DNA of 64,000 bases from JAWLCA01 sp041687395. Lineage in GTDB: Bacteria; Pseudomonadota; Alphaproteobacteria; Rhodobacterales; Rhodobacteraceae. Under the pieces are notes generated by a model. That model was not told the DNA's origin, did not search any database, and was given only the letters and a program-made list of their open reading frames with translations. Location of the stretch: NCBI GenBank assembly GCA_041687395.1, contig JAWLCA010000021.1, positions 1 to 64,000 of the forward strand, given 5' to 3'. A program made the translations under genes and the position numbers. Position 1 is the first letter of the stretch. Each line of letters begins with the position of its first letter. Positions 34,551-43,490 of this stretch are shown here, in pieces.

Positions 34551-37067
34551 ATGCGCGAAAATCCCTCCGGACAGTCCGAACCCACCGGCCTTGATGCGCT
34601 GGAACGCGCCGCGACCCGGCTGCGCCGCCCTCTGCGGCTGACCTGGGCGGGGCTTCTGGCCGAGCGTGCGACCCGCGCCTTCTGGCCGGCGTGGAGCATT
34701 GCGTTCCTCGGTCTCGCCGCGATGGCCTTCGGCGTGCAGGACGTTCTACCTCGGGACTGGTTCTTCGGTCTCGCGGCCGCGCTTGGCCTTCTGGCCTTGG
34801 TGGCTCTTGCCTGGGGCTTGCGCCGTTTCCACTGGCCGTCGCGGGCCGAGGCGCTGGATCGGCTCGACCGCACGTTGCCTGGCCGGCCGCTCACGGCGCT
34901 GGCCGATACCCAGGCTATCGGCGCGGCTGATCCTGCGTCGAAACTGGTTTGGCAGGCCCATGTTCTCCGTATGGCTGATCGCGCTGCCGCCGCCCGGCCG
35001 GCGCATCCTGACCTGCGGCTGTCGTCTCGCGATCCCTATGCGTTGCGCTATGCGGCCCTTCTGGCGGCCGTGATGGCGGTCGCCTTTGGCGCGCCGACGC
35101 GGGTGGCCGAGGTGGCGGGAATCGCCGCGCTGCCCGGCGGTGCCGACGCCGCGACCGCCCGCCCATCTTGGGAAGGCTGGGTGCGCCCGCCAGCCTATAC
35201 CGGTCGGCCGACGATCTATCTGAACGAGGTGCGCGATTCGGCGATCTCGGTCCCCGAGGGCAGCGTCGTCACCGTGCGCCTTTACGGTGAAGTCGGCATC
35301 CTCGGCCTGGACGAAACGCTGTCGGGTCGCGCCGAACTGGCCGAAACCGATGGGCCCGCCGCGGATTTCGAGATCGTGCGCTCCGGCTCTCTTGCCATCA
35401 CCGGCCCCGGCGGGCGGCAGTGGGACATCGCCGTGATCGGCGACGACGCGCCGCGCATCGTGCTGTCCGGGCCGATGGAGCGTGAGGCCGACGGGCTGAT
35501 GAGCCAGGTGTTCCGCGTCCGTGACGACTATGGCGTCGTCGCCGGGCAGGCGCGCATCGAGCTGGATCTGGACGCGGTCGACCGCGTGCACGGGCTGAGT
35601 GTCGACCCCGAGCCGCGCGAGGCGCTGGTGCTCGATCTGCCGATGCCGATGACCGGCACCCGCGAGGAGTTCACTGAGACGCTCATCGAGAACCTGTCCG
35701 AGCATCCGTGGGCCAACCTGCCCGTCACCATCTCGCTCTCGGCCGAGGATGCGCGCGGCCAGACCGGCGAGAGCGACACGCAAACCACCCTGCTGCCGGG
35801 CAAGCGGTTCTTCGACCCGCTCGCTGCCGCCGTGGCCGAGATGCGCCGCGATCTTCTGTGGTCGCGCGAAACCGCGCCGCGCGCGTCGCAGATCCTGCGG
35901 GCCGTGACACACCTGCCCGAAGGCTTCATTCGCGACGAACGCGCCTATCTGATGCTGCGCGTGGCCCTGCGCCGGCTGGATGCGGCCATCGCCGACGGCA
36001 TGAGCACCGAGACGCGCGATGAACTGGCGGCGGAATTGTGGGAGATCGCCCTGCTGATCGAGCAGGGAGACCTGGACAGCGCCCGCGAACGCCTGCAGCG
36101 GGCCCAGGACCGCCTGTCCGAAGCGATGCGCAACGGCGCCGACCAGTCGGAGATCGACGAGTTGGTGCAGGAGTTGCGCGAGGCAATGCGCGACTACATG
36201 AACCAGCTGGCACAAGAGGCGCAGCGCGACCCGAACCGGCAGGAGGCGCTGAACGAAGACAGCATGGAGATCACCGGCGACCAACTGGCCGAGATGCTGG
36301 AGCGATTGCAGCAACTGATGGAAGAGGGCCGCATGGACGAGGCGGCCGAGCTTCTGGAGATGCTGCGGCAGATGATGGAGAACATGCAGATCGCCGAAGG
36401 CGAGGGCGGCCAGGGCGGCCCCGGCCAGCAGGCGATGGAGGGCTTGGCCGAGACGCTGCGCGGCCAGCAGGGGCTGAACGACGACACCTTCCGCGACCTG
36501 CAGCAGCAGTTCGGAAATGGCCAGCCCGGCGGGCAAGGCCAGGGTGAGGGTGAAGGCGAAGGCCAGCAGGGGCAAGGCGGCCTGTCCGAGCGTCAGCAGG
36601 CGTTGCGCGACCAGCTCAACAGCCAGCGCGGCAACATTCCCGGCCGCGGCACGCCCGAAGGGGATGCCATCGACGAGTCGCTCGACCGCGCCGAGGACGC
36701 GATGGAGGGCGCCGAACAGGCGCTGCGCGGGGGCGACAACGCCGGCGCGCTGGACCGCCAGGCCGAGGCGATGGAAGCACTGCGCGAAGGGATGCGCGAT
36801 CTGGGCGAGATGATGGCCGAGCAACAGCAGCAGGGCAACGGCCAGGGCGAGCAGATCGGCCGCGCCGACACCGACCAGATGCGTGACCCGCTGGGCCGCG
36901 AAAGCGGCGCGATGGGCCGCGTCGGCACCGACGAGAACATGATGCCGGGCGAGGATGTCTATCGCCGCGCCGAGGAGCTGCTCGAGGAACTCCGCCGCCG
37001 GTCGGGCGATCAGGACCGTCCCGAGGTCGAACTCGACTATCTGCGCCGCCTGCTCGACCGGTTCTGA
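34551..37067 (+). CDS. TIGR02302 family (DUF4175) membrane protein
   Basis: An 838-residue protein with three transmembrane helices in the first 200 residues (around 45-65, 72-92 and 165-182), then a large periplasmic-type region including SWEGWVRPPAYTGRPTIYLNE, and a long charged helical C-terminus rich in Q, G, M and E (for example GQGQGEGEGEGQQ around residue 660). This matches the alphaproteobacterial TIGR02302 family, whose function is unknown. AAAGGAACC precedes the ATG. It is next to lysA, as is usual for the family. Confidence 0.87.
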   Translation: MRENPSGQSEPTGLDALERAATRLRRPLRLTWAGLLAERATRAFWPAWSIAFLGLAAMAFGVQDVLPRDWFFGLAAALGLLALVALAWGLRRFHWPSRAEALDRLDRTLPGRPLTALADTQAIGAADPASKLVWQAHVLRMADRAAAARPAHPDLRLSSRDPYALRYAALLAAVMAVAFGAPTRVAEVAGIAALPGGADAATARPSWEGWVRPPAYTGRPTIYLNEVRDSAISVPEGSVVTVRLYGEVGILGLDETLSGRAELAETDGPAADFEIVRSGSLAITGPGGRQWDIAVIGDDAPRIVLSGPMEREADGLMSQVFRVRDDYGVVAGQARIELDLDAVDRVHGLSVDPEPREALVLDLPMPMTGTREEFTETLIENLSEHPWANLPVTISLSAEDARGQTGESDTQTTLLPGKRFFDPLAAAVAEMRRDLLWSRETAPRASQILRAVTHLPEGFIRDERAYLMLRVALRRLDAAIADGMSTETRDELAAELWEIALLIEQGDLDSARERLQRAQDRLSEAMRNGADQSEIDELVQELREAMRDYMNQLAQEAQRDPNRQEALNEDSMEITGDQLAEMLERLQQLMEEGRMDEAAELLEMLRQMMENMQIAEGEGGQGGPGQQAMEGLAETLRGQQGLNDDTFRDLQQQFGNGQPGGQGQGEGEGEGQQGQGGLSERQQALRDQLNSQRGNIPGRGTPEGDAIDESLDRAEDAMEGAEQALRGGDNAGALDRQAEAMEALREGMRDLGEMMAEQQQQGNGQGEQIGRADTDQMRDPLGRESGAMGRVGTDENMMPGEDVYRRAEELLEELRRRSGDQDRPEVELDYLRRLLDRF

Positions 37068-37092
37068 GCGACCGGGCCCGGTCAACGATCCC

Positions 37093-37959
37093 TCAGCCGT
37101 CGATGGCCTGCCGCGCTCGTGACACGGTTTCGGCCAGCCACAGGCGCGCCGCATCGACCGCCGCGACATAGCCCTTCAGCGCGGGCTCAAGTGCCGGGAA
37201 TTCGGTCGCGATGCCCGGCGCGGCGACATAGGCGTAGAGCGCGACCGCAGCCACCCCGAGCGCCAGCAGGAAGCCGGTGCCGAAGCGGTTCTGCGGCGCT
37301 GGTGCTTCCTCTTGTGGTGCCGCAGGCCGCGGCTTCGGCGCGGCGGCCGGGGCAGGTCTCTCGGGCGCCGGGGTCGATTGTGGTGCGGGGGCCGGCGTGG
37401 GCGCCGCCGGCCGGGGGCGCGGTGCCTCCGTCAGGCCAAGTTCGGGCTGGGTCTCCATCGGCGCGCGCTCCGCGGCCCGCGCCCGCGCCTCGCGCTCCGC
37501 CTCTTCGCGCAGGATGCGCAGGATCGAATCGTCCAGCTTCCGGCGCGGCGGTGCGGTTGCCGCAAAGGGTGGGGCGGCTTCCTCCTCCTCCTCTTCCTCC
37601 TCGGTCGCGGCGGATTCGGGCAGGTAGTCCTCACCGCCCGGCGTCGGTCCCGGCCGTGTCGCGTGATCGGCCTCGCGGGCCTCCTCGGGGCGGGCGGGTT
37701 CGCCCTCGGGCAGGTAGTCCTCGCCCGTTGCCGGTTCGGGGTCGGGCGGGGCAGGGGCGTCGCGCACCGCGCGGGCCAGCGCCTTTTCGACGGCGAAAGC
37801 CGCGCCCCCGGAACCTGTGCCAACGGATGCTGCCGCCGCGACGCGACGCGCCTGCCAGACCGCGCCGCATTCGGAACATTCCACTTCGCGCCCCGCAGAC
37901 GGGATCGCGTCGTCGGGCACGTCATAGGTCGCACCGCAGGCGGGGCAGGTCAGCCGCAT
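37093..37959 (-). CDS. Zinc-ribbon (MJ0042-type) membrane protein
   Basis: A 288-residue protein. It opens with a zinc ribbon, LTCPACGATYDVPDDAI then VECSECGAVWQ, giving a CxxC-x19-CxxC site. The middle is long, acidic and proline-rich with a run of glutamates (about residues 125-140), and a transmembrane helix near residue 235-255 (FGTGFLLALGVAAVALYAYV) is followed by about 30 residues outside. The type is common in alphaproteobacteria and has no proven role. The start at 37959 is set by the ribbon. Confidence 0.82.
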   Translation of the reverse strand: MRLTCPACGATYDVPDDAIPSAGREVECSECGAVWQARRVAAAASVGTGSGGAAFAVEKALARAVRDAPAPPDPEPATGEDYLPEGEPARPEEAREADHATRPGPTPGGEDYLPESAATEEEEEEEEAAPPFAATAPPRRKLDDSILRILREEAEREARARAAERAPMETQPELGLTEAPRPRPAAPTPAPAPQSTPAPERPAPAAAPKPRPAAPQEEAPAPQNRFGTGFLLALGVAAVALYAYVAAPGIATEFPALEPALKGYVAAVDAARLWLAETVSRARQAIDG

Positions 37960-38120
37960 CCGGGCTCCCTCTGGCATCTGGTCGCGCAAGGTGTAGCAAG
38001 CCCGCCAACCCGCTCCAAGCCCTGACGCGCCAAGCCCCACCGCTGCGCGGCTTGACTGCGCCGCCCGGTTGGGGCTTCTGGGGCCACCCCCGCCGGCCGG
38101 GGGCGGAAGGGGACAGGCAG

Positions 38121-38840
38121 ATGATCCAGTGGCTCCGGTCGCTTTTCTTCATCGGGCAGATGTATCTGATGATGCCGCTGATGGGGCTTTTCTTCACCCC
38201 GCTGGTGCTGTGGCGGCGCGACTTGGCGGTGACGGCGGTTCAGACCTATTGCCGCTGGGTGCGCTGGACGGCGGCCTGGATGGTCGGCCTGCGGTCGGAA
38301 ATCCGCGGCCCGGTTCCGCAGGGCGAGGTGCTGGTGGCGGCCAAGCACCAGTCGTTCTTCGACATCATCATGATCGTCAGCGCCGTGCCGCGCCCGCGCT
38401 TCATCATGAAGAAGGAACTGCTGCGCGCCCCGATCCTGGGCTGGTATGCACTGCGCATCGGCTGCGTTCCGGTCGACCGGGGCAAGCGCGGTCAGGCGAT
38501 CAAGCAGATGGTGGCCGAGGTTGCCGCGGGCCGGACCGACCCGGGGCAACTGATCATCTACCCCCAGGGCACCCGCGTCGCGCCCGGCGCTTATCTGCCC
38601 TACAAGGTCGGCACCGGCATCCTGTATCGCGAATTCGCGCACGACTGCGTTCCGGCGGCGACGAATGTGGGCGTGTTCTGGCCAAAGCGCGGCATCCGTC
38701 GCCGCCCCGGCACCGCGGTGGTGGAATTCCTGCCGACGATCCCCGCTGGACGGCCCATCGACGGCTTCATGGCGGAACTGGAGCAAAGGGTGGAGAGCGC
38801 GTCGAACCGCCTGATGGACGAGGCCGGTTTCCGTCCCTGA
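38121..38840 (+). CDS. plsC: 1-acyl-sn-glycerol-3-phosphate acyltransferase (PlsC family)
   Basis: A 239-residue membrane acyltransferase that makes phosphatidic acid from lysophosphatidic acid. The catalytic HX4D box is AAKHQSFFDIIM and the substrate-binding motif reads YPQGTRVAPG. A hydrophobic N-terminus (about 5-30) anchors it to the inner membrane. ATG 38121 follows AAGGGGACAGG. The GNAT gene starts two bases after its stop. Bacteria of this group often carry several PlsC paralogues, so the exact acyl preference is uncertain. Confidence 0.9.
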   Translation: MIQWLRSLFFIGQMYLMMPLMGLFFTPLVLWRRDLAVTAVQTYCRWVRWTAAWMVGLRSEIRGPVPQGEVLVAAKHQSFFDIIMIVSAVPRPRFIMKKELLRAPILGWYALRIGCVPVDRGKRGQAIKQMVAEVAAGRTDPGQLIIYPQGTRVAPGAYLPYKVGTGILYREFAHDCVPAATNVGVFWPKRGIRRRPGTAVVEFLPTIPAGRPIDGFMAELEQRVESASNRLMDEAGFRP

Positions 38841-38842
38841 CC

Positions 38843-39355
38843 ATGATCCCGACCCTCGCAACCCCGCGCCTGCTGCTGCGTCCGATGACTTCCGCCGATT
38901 GGCCCGCCTATCGTGACCTGATGGCGTCGGATCGCGCGCACTACATGGGCGGGCCGTTCTTTGACCGCGCAGCTTGGGGGATGTTCTGCAGCGACCATGC
39001 GCAGTGGGCTCTCTTCGACTGCGGTGCGCTGATGATCGAGGATCGGTCCACCGGCACCTGTCTTGGCCAGGTCGGGATCAACGCAGGCCCGCTTTACCCT
39101 GAACGGGAGCTGGGCTGGCTTGTCTATCCACAGGCCGAAGGGCGCGGATACGCCTTCGAGGCCGCGAGCGCGCTCCGCGACTGGGCGCGGGACGTGCGGA
39201 AACTGAGCACCCTGGTCAGTTATGTCGATGCCGCGAACGACCGCTCACGAAGGCTTGCGGTTCGGCTGGGTGCAGTGCTGGATCCCGGCGCCCCGCGACC
39301 CGATTCATCCGATCTGGTCTACCGCCACTTTGGCGCGTCAGCCGCGGCGCCATGA
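38843..39355 (+). CDS. GNAT family N-acetyltransferase (RimJ/RimL type)
   Basis: A 170-residue acetyltransferase of the RimJ/RimL-like branch, beginning TPRLLLRPMTSADWPAYRDLM. The acetyl-CoA segment is ELGWLVYPQAEGRGYAFEAASAL, and SYVDAANDRSRRLAVRLGAVL is the usual late motif. Its substrate could be a ribosomal protein N-terminus or a small amine. It lies two bases after plsC. Confidence 0.88.
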   Translation: MIPTLATPRLLLRPMTSADWPAYRDLMASDRAHYMGGPFFDRAAWGMFCSDHAQWALFDCGALMIEDRSTGTCLGQVGINAGPLYPERELGWLVYPQAEGRGYAFEAASALRDWARDVRKLSTLVSYVDAANDRSRRLAVRLGAVLDPGAPRPDSSDLVYRHFGASAAAP

Positions 39356-39371
39356 CCGGGCGGTTGCGGTT

Positions 39372-40331
39372 TCAGGCCGCCAGCCCTTTCGTCCCCATGT
39401 CAAGGAACTTGCGCCGCCGCTCCCCGATCAGCGTCTCGGCCGTCTTGCCGGACAGATCCTTCAGCATCGCGCCGACGGCCTTGCCCACCGCCTCGATCGT
39501 CGCCTCGCGGCTACGTTGCGCGCCGCCTGTGGGTTCGGTCACGATCCGGTCGATCACGCCCAGCTTCAGCAGGTCCTGCGCCGTCAGGCGCAGCGCCTCG
39601 GCGGCCTCGCGCATCTTCTCGGCATCCTTCCACAGGATGCTGGCGCAGCCCTCGGGGCTGATCACCGAATAGATCGAATGTTCCAGCATCGCGATCCGGT
39701 TGGCGGTGGCAAAGGCCACTGCGCCGCCCGATCCGCCTTCGCCGATGATGACGCTGACCAGCGGCACCCCGATTTCCAGGCATTTCTGGGTGCAACTGGC
39801 GATGGCTTCGGCCTGGCCGCGCTCTTCGGCGCCCTTGCCGGGATAGGCGCCGGGCGTATCCACCAAGGTGATGACCGGCAGCCGGAACCGGTGGGCCATG
39901 TCCATCAGACGGATCGCCTTGCGATAGCCCTCGGGCCGGGCCATGCCGAAATTACGCTCGATCCGGCTTTTGGTGTCGTTGCCCTTTTCGTGGCCGATCA
40001 CCATCACCGGGGCGCCGTCGAACCGTGCCAGCCCCCCCATCACCGCGTGGTCGTCGGCAAAGTTGCGGTCGCCCGCCAGCGGGGTGAATTCCTGGAAAAG
40101 AGCGTCGATATAATCGCGGCAATGGGGCCGGTCGGGGTGTCGCGCCACCTGGCATTTCCGCCAGGGCGACAGGTTCTTGTAGAGATCCCCCAGAATGGTT
40201 GCGGCCTTTCGGTCCAGCGCCGCCGCCTCCTTCTCCACGTCCATCTCGGGGTTGGCGCGCGCCATGGCGCGCAACTCTTCCGCCTTGCCCTCGATCTCGG
40301 CCAGCGGCTTCTCGAATTCGAGATAGTTCAT
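39372..40331 (-). CDS. accA: Acetyl-CoA carboxylase carboxyltransferase subunit alpha
   Basis: A 319-residue subunit that, with AccD, moves CO2 from carboxybiotin to acetyl-CoA, the committed step of fatty-acid synthesis. The crotonase-fold motifs are VARHPDRPHCRDYID, FDGAPVMVIGHEKG, LVDTPGAYPGKGAEERGQAEAI and IGEGGSGGAVAFATANRI. GGGGAG precedes the ATG. A good promoter lies upstream, with an 11-bp phased element behind it. Confidence 0.97.
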   Translation of the reverse strand: MNYLEFEKPLAEIEGKAEELRAMARANPEMDVEKEAAALDRKAATILGDLYKNLSPWRKCQVARHPDRPHCRDYIDALFQEFTPLAGDRNFADDHAVMGGLARFDGAPVMVIGHEKGNDTKSRIERNFGMARPEGYRKAIRLMDMAHRFRLPVITLVDTPGAYPGKGAEERGQAEAIASCTQKCLEIGVPLVSVIIGEGGSGGAVAFATANRIAMLEHSIYSVISPEGCASILWKDAEKMREAAEALRLTAQDLLKLGVIDRIVTEPTGGAQRSREATIEAVGKAVGAMLKDLSGKTAETLIGERRRKFLDMGTKGLAA

Positions 40332-40357
40332 CCCAACTCCCCTGAAGTAACCCGCGC

Positions 40358-40386
40358 TATATGACGGCGCGGGGCGCGATTTGCAA
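40358..40386 (-). promoter_or_regulatory. Likely accA promoter
   Basis: On the minus strand TTGCAA (40386-40381) and CATATA (40363-40358) are separated by 17 bases. The -10 is about 27 bases before the accA ATG. Confidence 0.6.
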
Positions 40387-40416
40387 CGCGCCCCTGAATA
40401 CCTGAGCGTTTTTCAA

Positions 40417-40471
40417 TACATACAGGTGGTGGCAGGTTGGTGGCAGGTTGGTGGCGCGATGCTGGCAGGGG
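40417..40471 (+). repeat. Element B: five 11-bp phased units upstream of accA
   Basis: A leading TACATACAGGT is followed by GGTGGCAGGTT twice, GGTGGCGCGAT and GCTGGCAGGGG, at steps of exactly 11 bp from 40417. It matches element A (6919-6973) in the leading CATAC unit, the GSTGGC cores, and a GGCGC variant in the same fourth position. It lies 30 bases beyond the accA -35, between mcl1 and accA. Confidence 0.65.
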
Positions 40472-40549
40472 ATTTTACGCGATTTCAGCGGCTTGCCGTC
40501 ACCCCGAAAACCCCTGTTGCGCCTTTCGCGCCCCCAGCGTTCGTACCCC

Positions 40550-41530
40550 TCACCCCGCTGCGATCAGCTCCGACTGCTTCACGATCACTTCCGCCTGCCG
40601 GATCGAGGCGAGGTCGATCAGCTTGCCGTCCAGCGCCACCGCGCCCGCGCCCGACCGCTTCGCCTCTTCCATGGCCGCAAGAACCCGCTTTGCCCGCTCC
40701 ACGGCCTGCTCCGACGGCGTGAAGATCTCGTTCGCCATGGCGACCTGGCTGGGGTGAATCGCCCATTTGCCCACCATGCCCAGCGTGGCCGACCGCAGCG
40801 CCTGCGCCTTGAACCCGTCGGGGTCCGAGAAATCGCCGAAGGGCCCGTCAACTGGCAGTAACCCGTGCGTGCGGCAGGCCGCGACGATGGCGACACAGGG
40901 GTAGTGCCAGGGATCGGCATAGTGCCGCGCACGATCTGCGCCGTCTTCGTGCGCATCCTCCAACATGTAATAGTTGGCCTGCGTCCCGCCGATGGCGGTG
41001 GTCTGCATCCCCATGAAGGCGGCGTAATCCGCGGGTCCGATGCTCATCGCCTGCATCCGAGGGCTGGAGGCCGCGATCTCCTCGACATGCGCCAGCCCGG
41101 CGGCGGTTTCGATGATAACCTCCAGCCCCAGCCGCTTGGTCGCGCCCTTGCCCTGCTCGATGGCCGAAACCATCGCGTCCACGGCGTAGACATCATTCGC
41201 GTTGCCGGCCTTCGGGATCATGATCAGGTCCAGCCGCCCGTTGGTCTGTTCCATCAGATCGACGACGTCGCGCACCCAATAGGGCGTATCCAGCCCGTTT
41301 ATCCGCACCGACAGCGTCTTGCGGCCCCAGTCGATGTCGTTGATCGCCTCGATCACGTTCTTGCGCGCCGCGGCCTTGTCATCCGGCGCGACCGAGTCCT
41401 CAAGGTCGAGGTTGACGACGTCCGCGGCCGATTTCGCCATCTTCTCAAACAGTTCCGGACGCGATCCCGGGCCGAACAGCTGGCAGCGGTTGGGACGGGC
41501 GGGGGGCGACGGTTGGACGCGAAAGGACAT
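40550..41530 (-). CDS. mcl1: L-malyl-CoA/beta-methylmalyl-CoA lyase
   Basis: A 326-residue HpcH/HpaI/citrate-lyase-beta family enzyme closely resembling Rhodobacter Mcl1. It cleaves L-malyl-CoA to acetyl-CoA and glyoxylate and beta-methylmalyl-CoA to propionyl-CoA and glyoxylate, as part of the ethylmalonyl-CoA pathway. Recognised stretches include RPNRCQLFGPGSRP, VVNLDLEDSVAPDDK, LSVRINGLDTPYW, EVIIETAAGLAHVEEI and VGKWAIHPSQV. The start at 41530 fits the family. Upstream of it is a 178-bp divergent region before the methyltransferase-like gene. Confidence 0.93.
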   Translation of the reverse strand: MSFRVQPSPPARPNRCQLFGPGSRPELFEKMAKSAADVVNLDLEDSVAPDDKAAARKNVIEAINDIDWGRKTLSVRINGLDTPYWVRDVVDLMEQTNGRLDLIMIPKAGNANDVYAVDAMVSAIEQGKGATKRLGLEVIIETAAGLAHVEEIAASSPRMQAMSIGPADYAAFMGMQTTAIGGTQANYYMLEDAHEDGADRARHYADPWHYPCVAIVAACRTHGLLPVDGPFGDFSDPDGFKAQALRSATLGMVGKWAIHPSQVAMANEIFTPSEQAVERAKRVLAAMEEAKRSGAGAVALDGKLIDLASIRQAEVIVKQSELIAAG

Positions 41531-41708
41531 GGGAACTCCTCTGTCAGCAAGATTGTTTCGCAATGGTCGGGCGTAGGGTTAGATTTCTGCGCACGGTTCT
41601 GCAAGGGCGCATTGCCGCAAGCGGCCCCCCTGCGTCGATATGGACGATTGTGCCGGTACGGACGACCCACGATCTGAAATGCACCTTGCGGATCAGGAGT
41701 GTCCAGAC

Positions 41709-42335
41709 ATGCCCGCAGACGTGGCCGCCGCAGTCCCGCCCGCCAACCAGAAACTTCGCATCGCGATCCTGCGCCTCAGCTTCGCAGTGATGCTGCCGCT
41801 GATCGTCTTCACCCACTCCGGCTGGGCCGATACCCACTGGCTTTACGAACTCAGCGAGCTTCTGGGAACCGTCCTGGTGTTCATCGGCGTGTTCGGACGG
41901 TTCTGGGCGATTCTCTACATCGGGGGGCGAAAGAACCGGCAGGTGATGGACGACGGTCCCTATTCGATGTGCCGCCATCCGCTTTACCTGTTCTCGACGA
42001 TCGCGGTCGTGGGCTTCGGCCTGCTGCTGGGCAGTCTGGTGATGACAACGCTGATCGGGGGGCTGACCTTCGTGATCCTGCGGCGCACCGCCATACGTGA
42101 AGAGCGGTACCTGCGGTCCGTCTTCGGTTCGGCCTATGACGATTATGCCGCGCGAGTGCCGCAGATCATCCCGAATCCGCGGCTGTTCCGGACCGCGGAC
42201 GATGTGACCTTCAGCGTCCAGCAGTTGCGGGGCAACATGATTGACGCGCTGGTCCTCCTGGCCTTCATCCCGCTGGCCGCCCTGATGGAGGTGCTGCGGG
42301 ACTACGTGGCGGTGCCGACCATCCCGATCTTCTGA
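41709..42335 (+). CDS. Isoprenylcysteine carboxyl methyltransferase-like membrane protein
   Basis: A 208-residue integral membrane protein with about five helices. The conserved C-terminal SAM-binding pattern of the ICMT/PEMT group is visible as DDGPYSMCRHPLYLFSTIAVVGFGL then REERYLRSVFGSAYDDYAARVPQIIP. Bacterial members methylate small or lipid substrates or are of unknown activity. ATG 41709 is used with AGGAG ten bases upstream. It is not obviously linked to its neighbours. Confidence 0.85.
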   Translation: MPADVAAAVPPANQKLRIAILRLSFAVMLPLIVFTHSGWADTHWLYELSELLGTVLVFIGVFGRFWAILYIGGRKNRQVMDDGPYSMCRHPLYLFSTIAVVGFGLLLGSLVMTTLIGGLTFVILRRTAIREERYLRSVFGSAYDDYAARVPQIIPNPRLFRTADDVTFSVQQLRGNMIDALVLLAFIPLAALMEVLRDYVAVPTIPIF

Positions 42336-42488
42336 CCACTCGCCGCGCGTTTCTTCGATGAATCCTGCATTGCGCGGGGGAAAATTCCCCCTGCCCCTTG
42401 CAAACGGCCGCAGAATCCGAGGACATTGCCCCGCCGATGGCGCATCTTGCCACGCGACTGACAGCCACCCGAAAGCGCGGAGCATCCC

Positions 42489-43490
42489 ATGATCAAGACA
42501 CCCTATCTTCTGTTTCTCGGCGACGCGCCCGACCCGCTGGCGGCAAAGGTCGCCCAAGGGGTGAAGGACTGGCGCCCGGAATACGCGGTGGGGCAGTTGC
42601 GGCTGGAGGGGTGTCGCGCCGACATGGGTCTGCCCGACATGACCCTGGCAGAGGCGAAGGCGGCCGGCGTCAAGACCGTGGTCATCGGCGTGGCGAACCG
42701 TGGCGGTGTGATTTCGCAAACCTGGAAGAAGGTGCTGGTCGAGGCGCTGGAGGAGGGGTTCGACCTTGCCTCGGGCCTGCACAACCTGCTGCGCGACGAA
42801 GAGGATCTGGCGGCCGTCGCCCGCGCCACCGGGCGCACCCTGCACGACGTGCGCATCCCCTCGGTCAAGTATCCGATCGCCAATGGCAAGAAGCGGACGG
42901 GCAAGCGTTGCCTGGCAGTCGGCACGGATTGCTCGGTGGGCAAGATGTACACCGCGCTCTGCATGGAGCGCGAGATGCGCGCGCGAGAGATGAAGGCCAG
43001 CTTCCGCGCTACCGGGCAGACGGGTATCCTGATCACGGGCGATGGCGTGCCGCTGGATGCGGTGATCGCCGATTTCATGGCCGGCTCCATCGAATGGCTG
43101 ACGCCCGACAACGATGCCGATCACTGGGATCTGATCGAGGGACAGGGCAGCCTGTTCCACGTCAGCTACTCTGGCGTCACGCTGGCGCTGATCCACGGCG
43201 GCCAGCCCGATGCGCTGATCCTGTGCCATGAACCGACGCGCAGCCACATGCGCGGCCTGCCCGACTACAGCCTGCCATCGCTGGAACAGCTGCGCGACAC
43301 CGCGCTGGCGATGGCCCATGTGGCCAACCCTGCCTGCGTGGTCACCGGCATCTCGATCAACACCCAGAACATGCCCGAAGATGACGCGCGGACCTATCTG
43401 GAAGAGGTCGAGAAGCGGATGGGCCTGCCCACAACCGATCCGTTCCGCTTTGACGCGGGCAAGCTGGTCGACGGGCTGGCGGCGGTGTGA
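42489..43490 (+). CDS. dgcN: DUF1611 protein, DgcN-type (D-glutamate N-acetyltransferase)
   Basis: A 333-residue DUF1611-family protein. The C-terminal P-loop domain carries CLAVGTDCSVGKMYTA and further on DLIEGQGSLFHVSYSGVTLALIHG. DgcN in marine bacteria acetylates D-glutamate, which DgcA then racemises. Here dgcN, dgcA and a D-amino-acid aminotransferase follow each other in one operon (the dgcA ATG overlaps the dgcN stop by one base), which strongly supports the same role. Enzymatic assignment is by family and context. Confidence 0.85.
   Translation: MIKTPYLLFLGDAPDPLAAKVAQGVKDWRPEYAVGQLRLEGCRADMGLPDMTLAEAKAAGVKTVVIGVANRGGVISQTWKKVLVEALEEGFDLASGLHNLLRDEEDLAAVARATGRTLHDVRIPSVKYPIANGKKRTGKRCLAVGTDCSVGKMYTALCMEREMRAREMKASFRATGQTGILITGDGVPLDAVIADFMAGSIEWLTPDNDADHWDLIEGQGSLFHVSYSGVTLALIHGGQPDALILCHEPTRSHMRGLPDYSLPSLEQLRDTALAMAHVANPACVVTGISINTQNMPEDDARTYLEEVEKRMGLPTTDPFRFDAGKLVDGLAAV

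Noticed and set aside
42378..42396. GGGGGAA-TTCCCCC hairpin upstream of dgcN
   Set aside because: Very short loop and no T tract; could be a chance dyad, so not listed as a feature.
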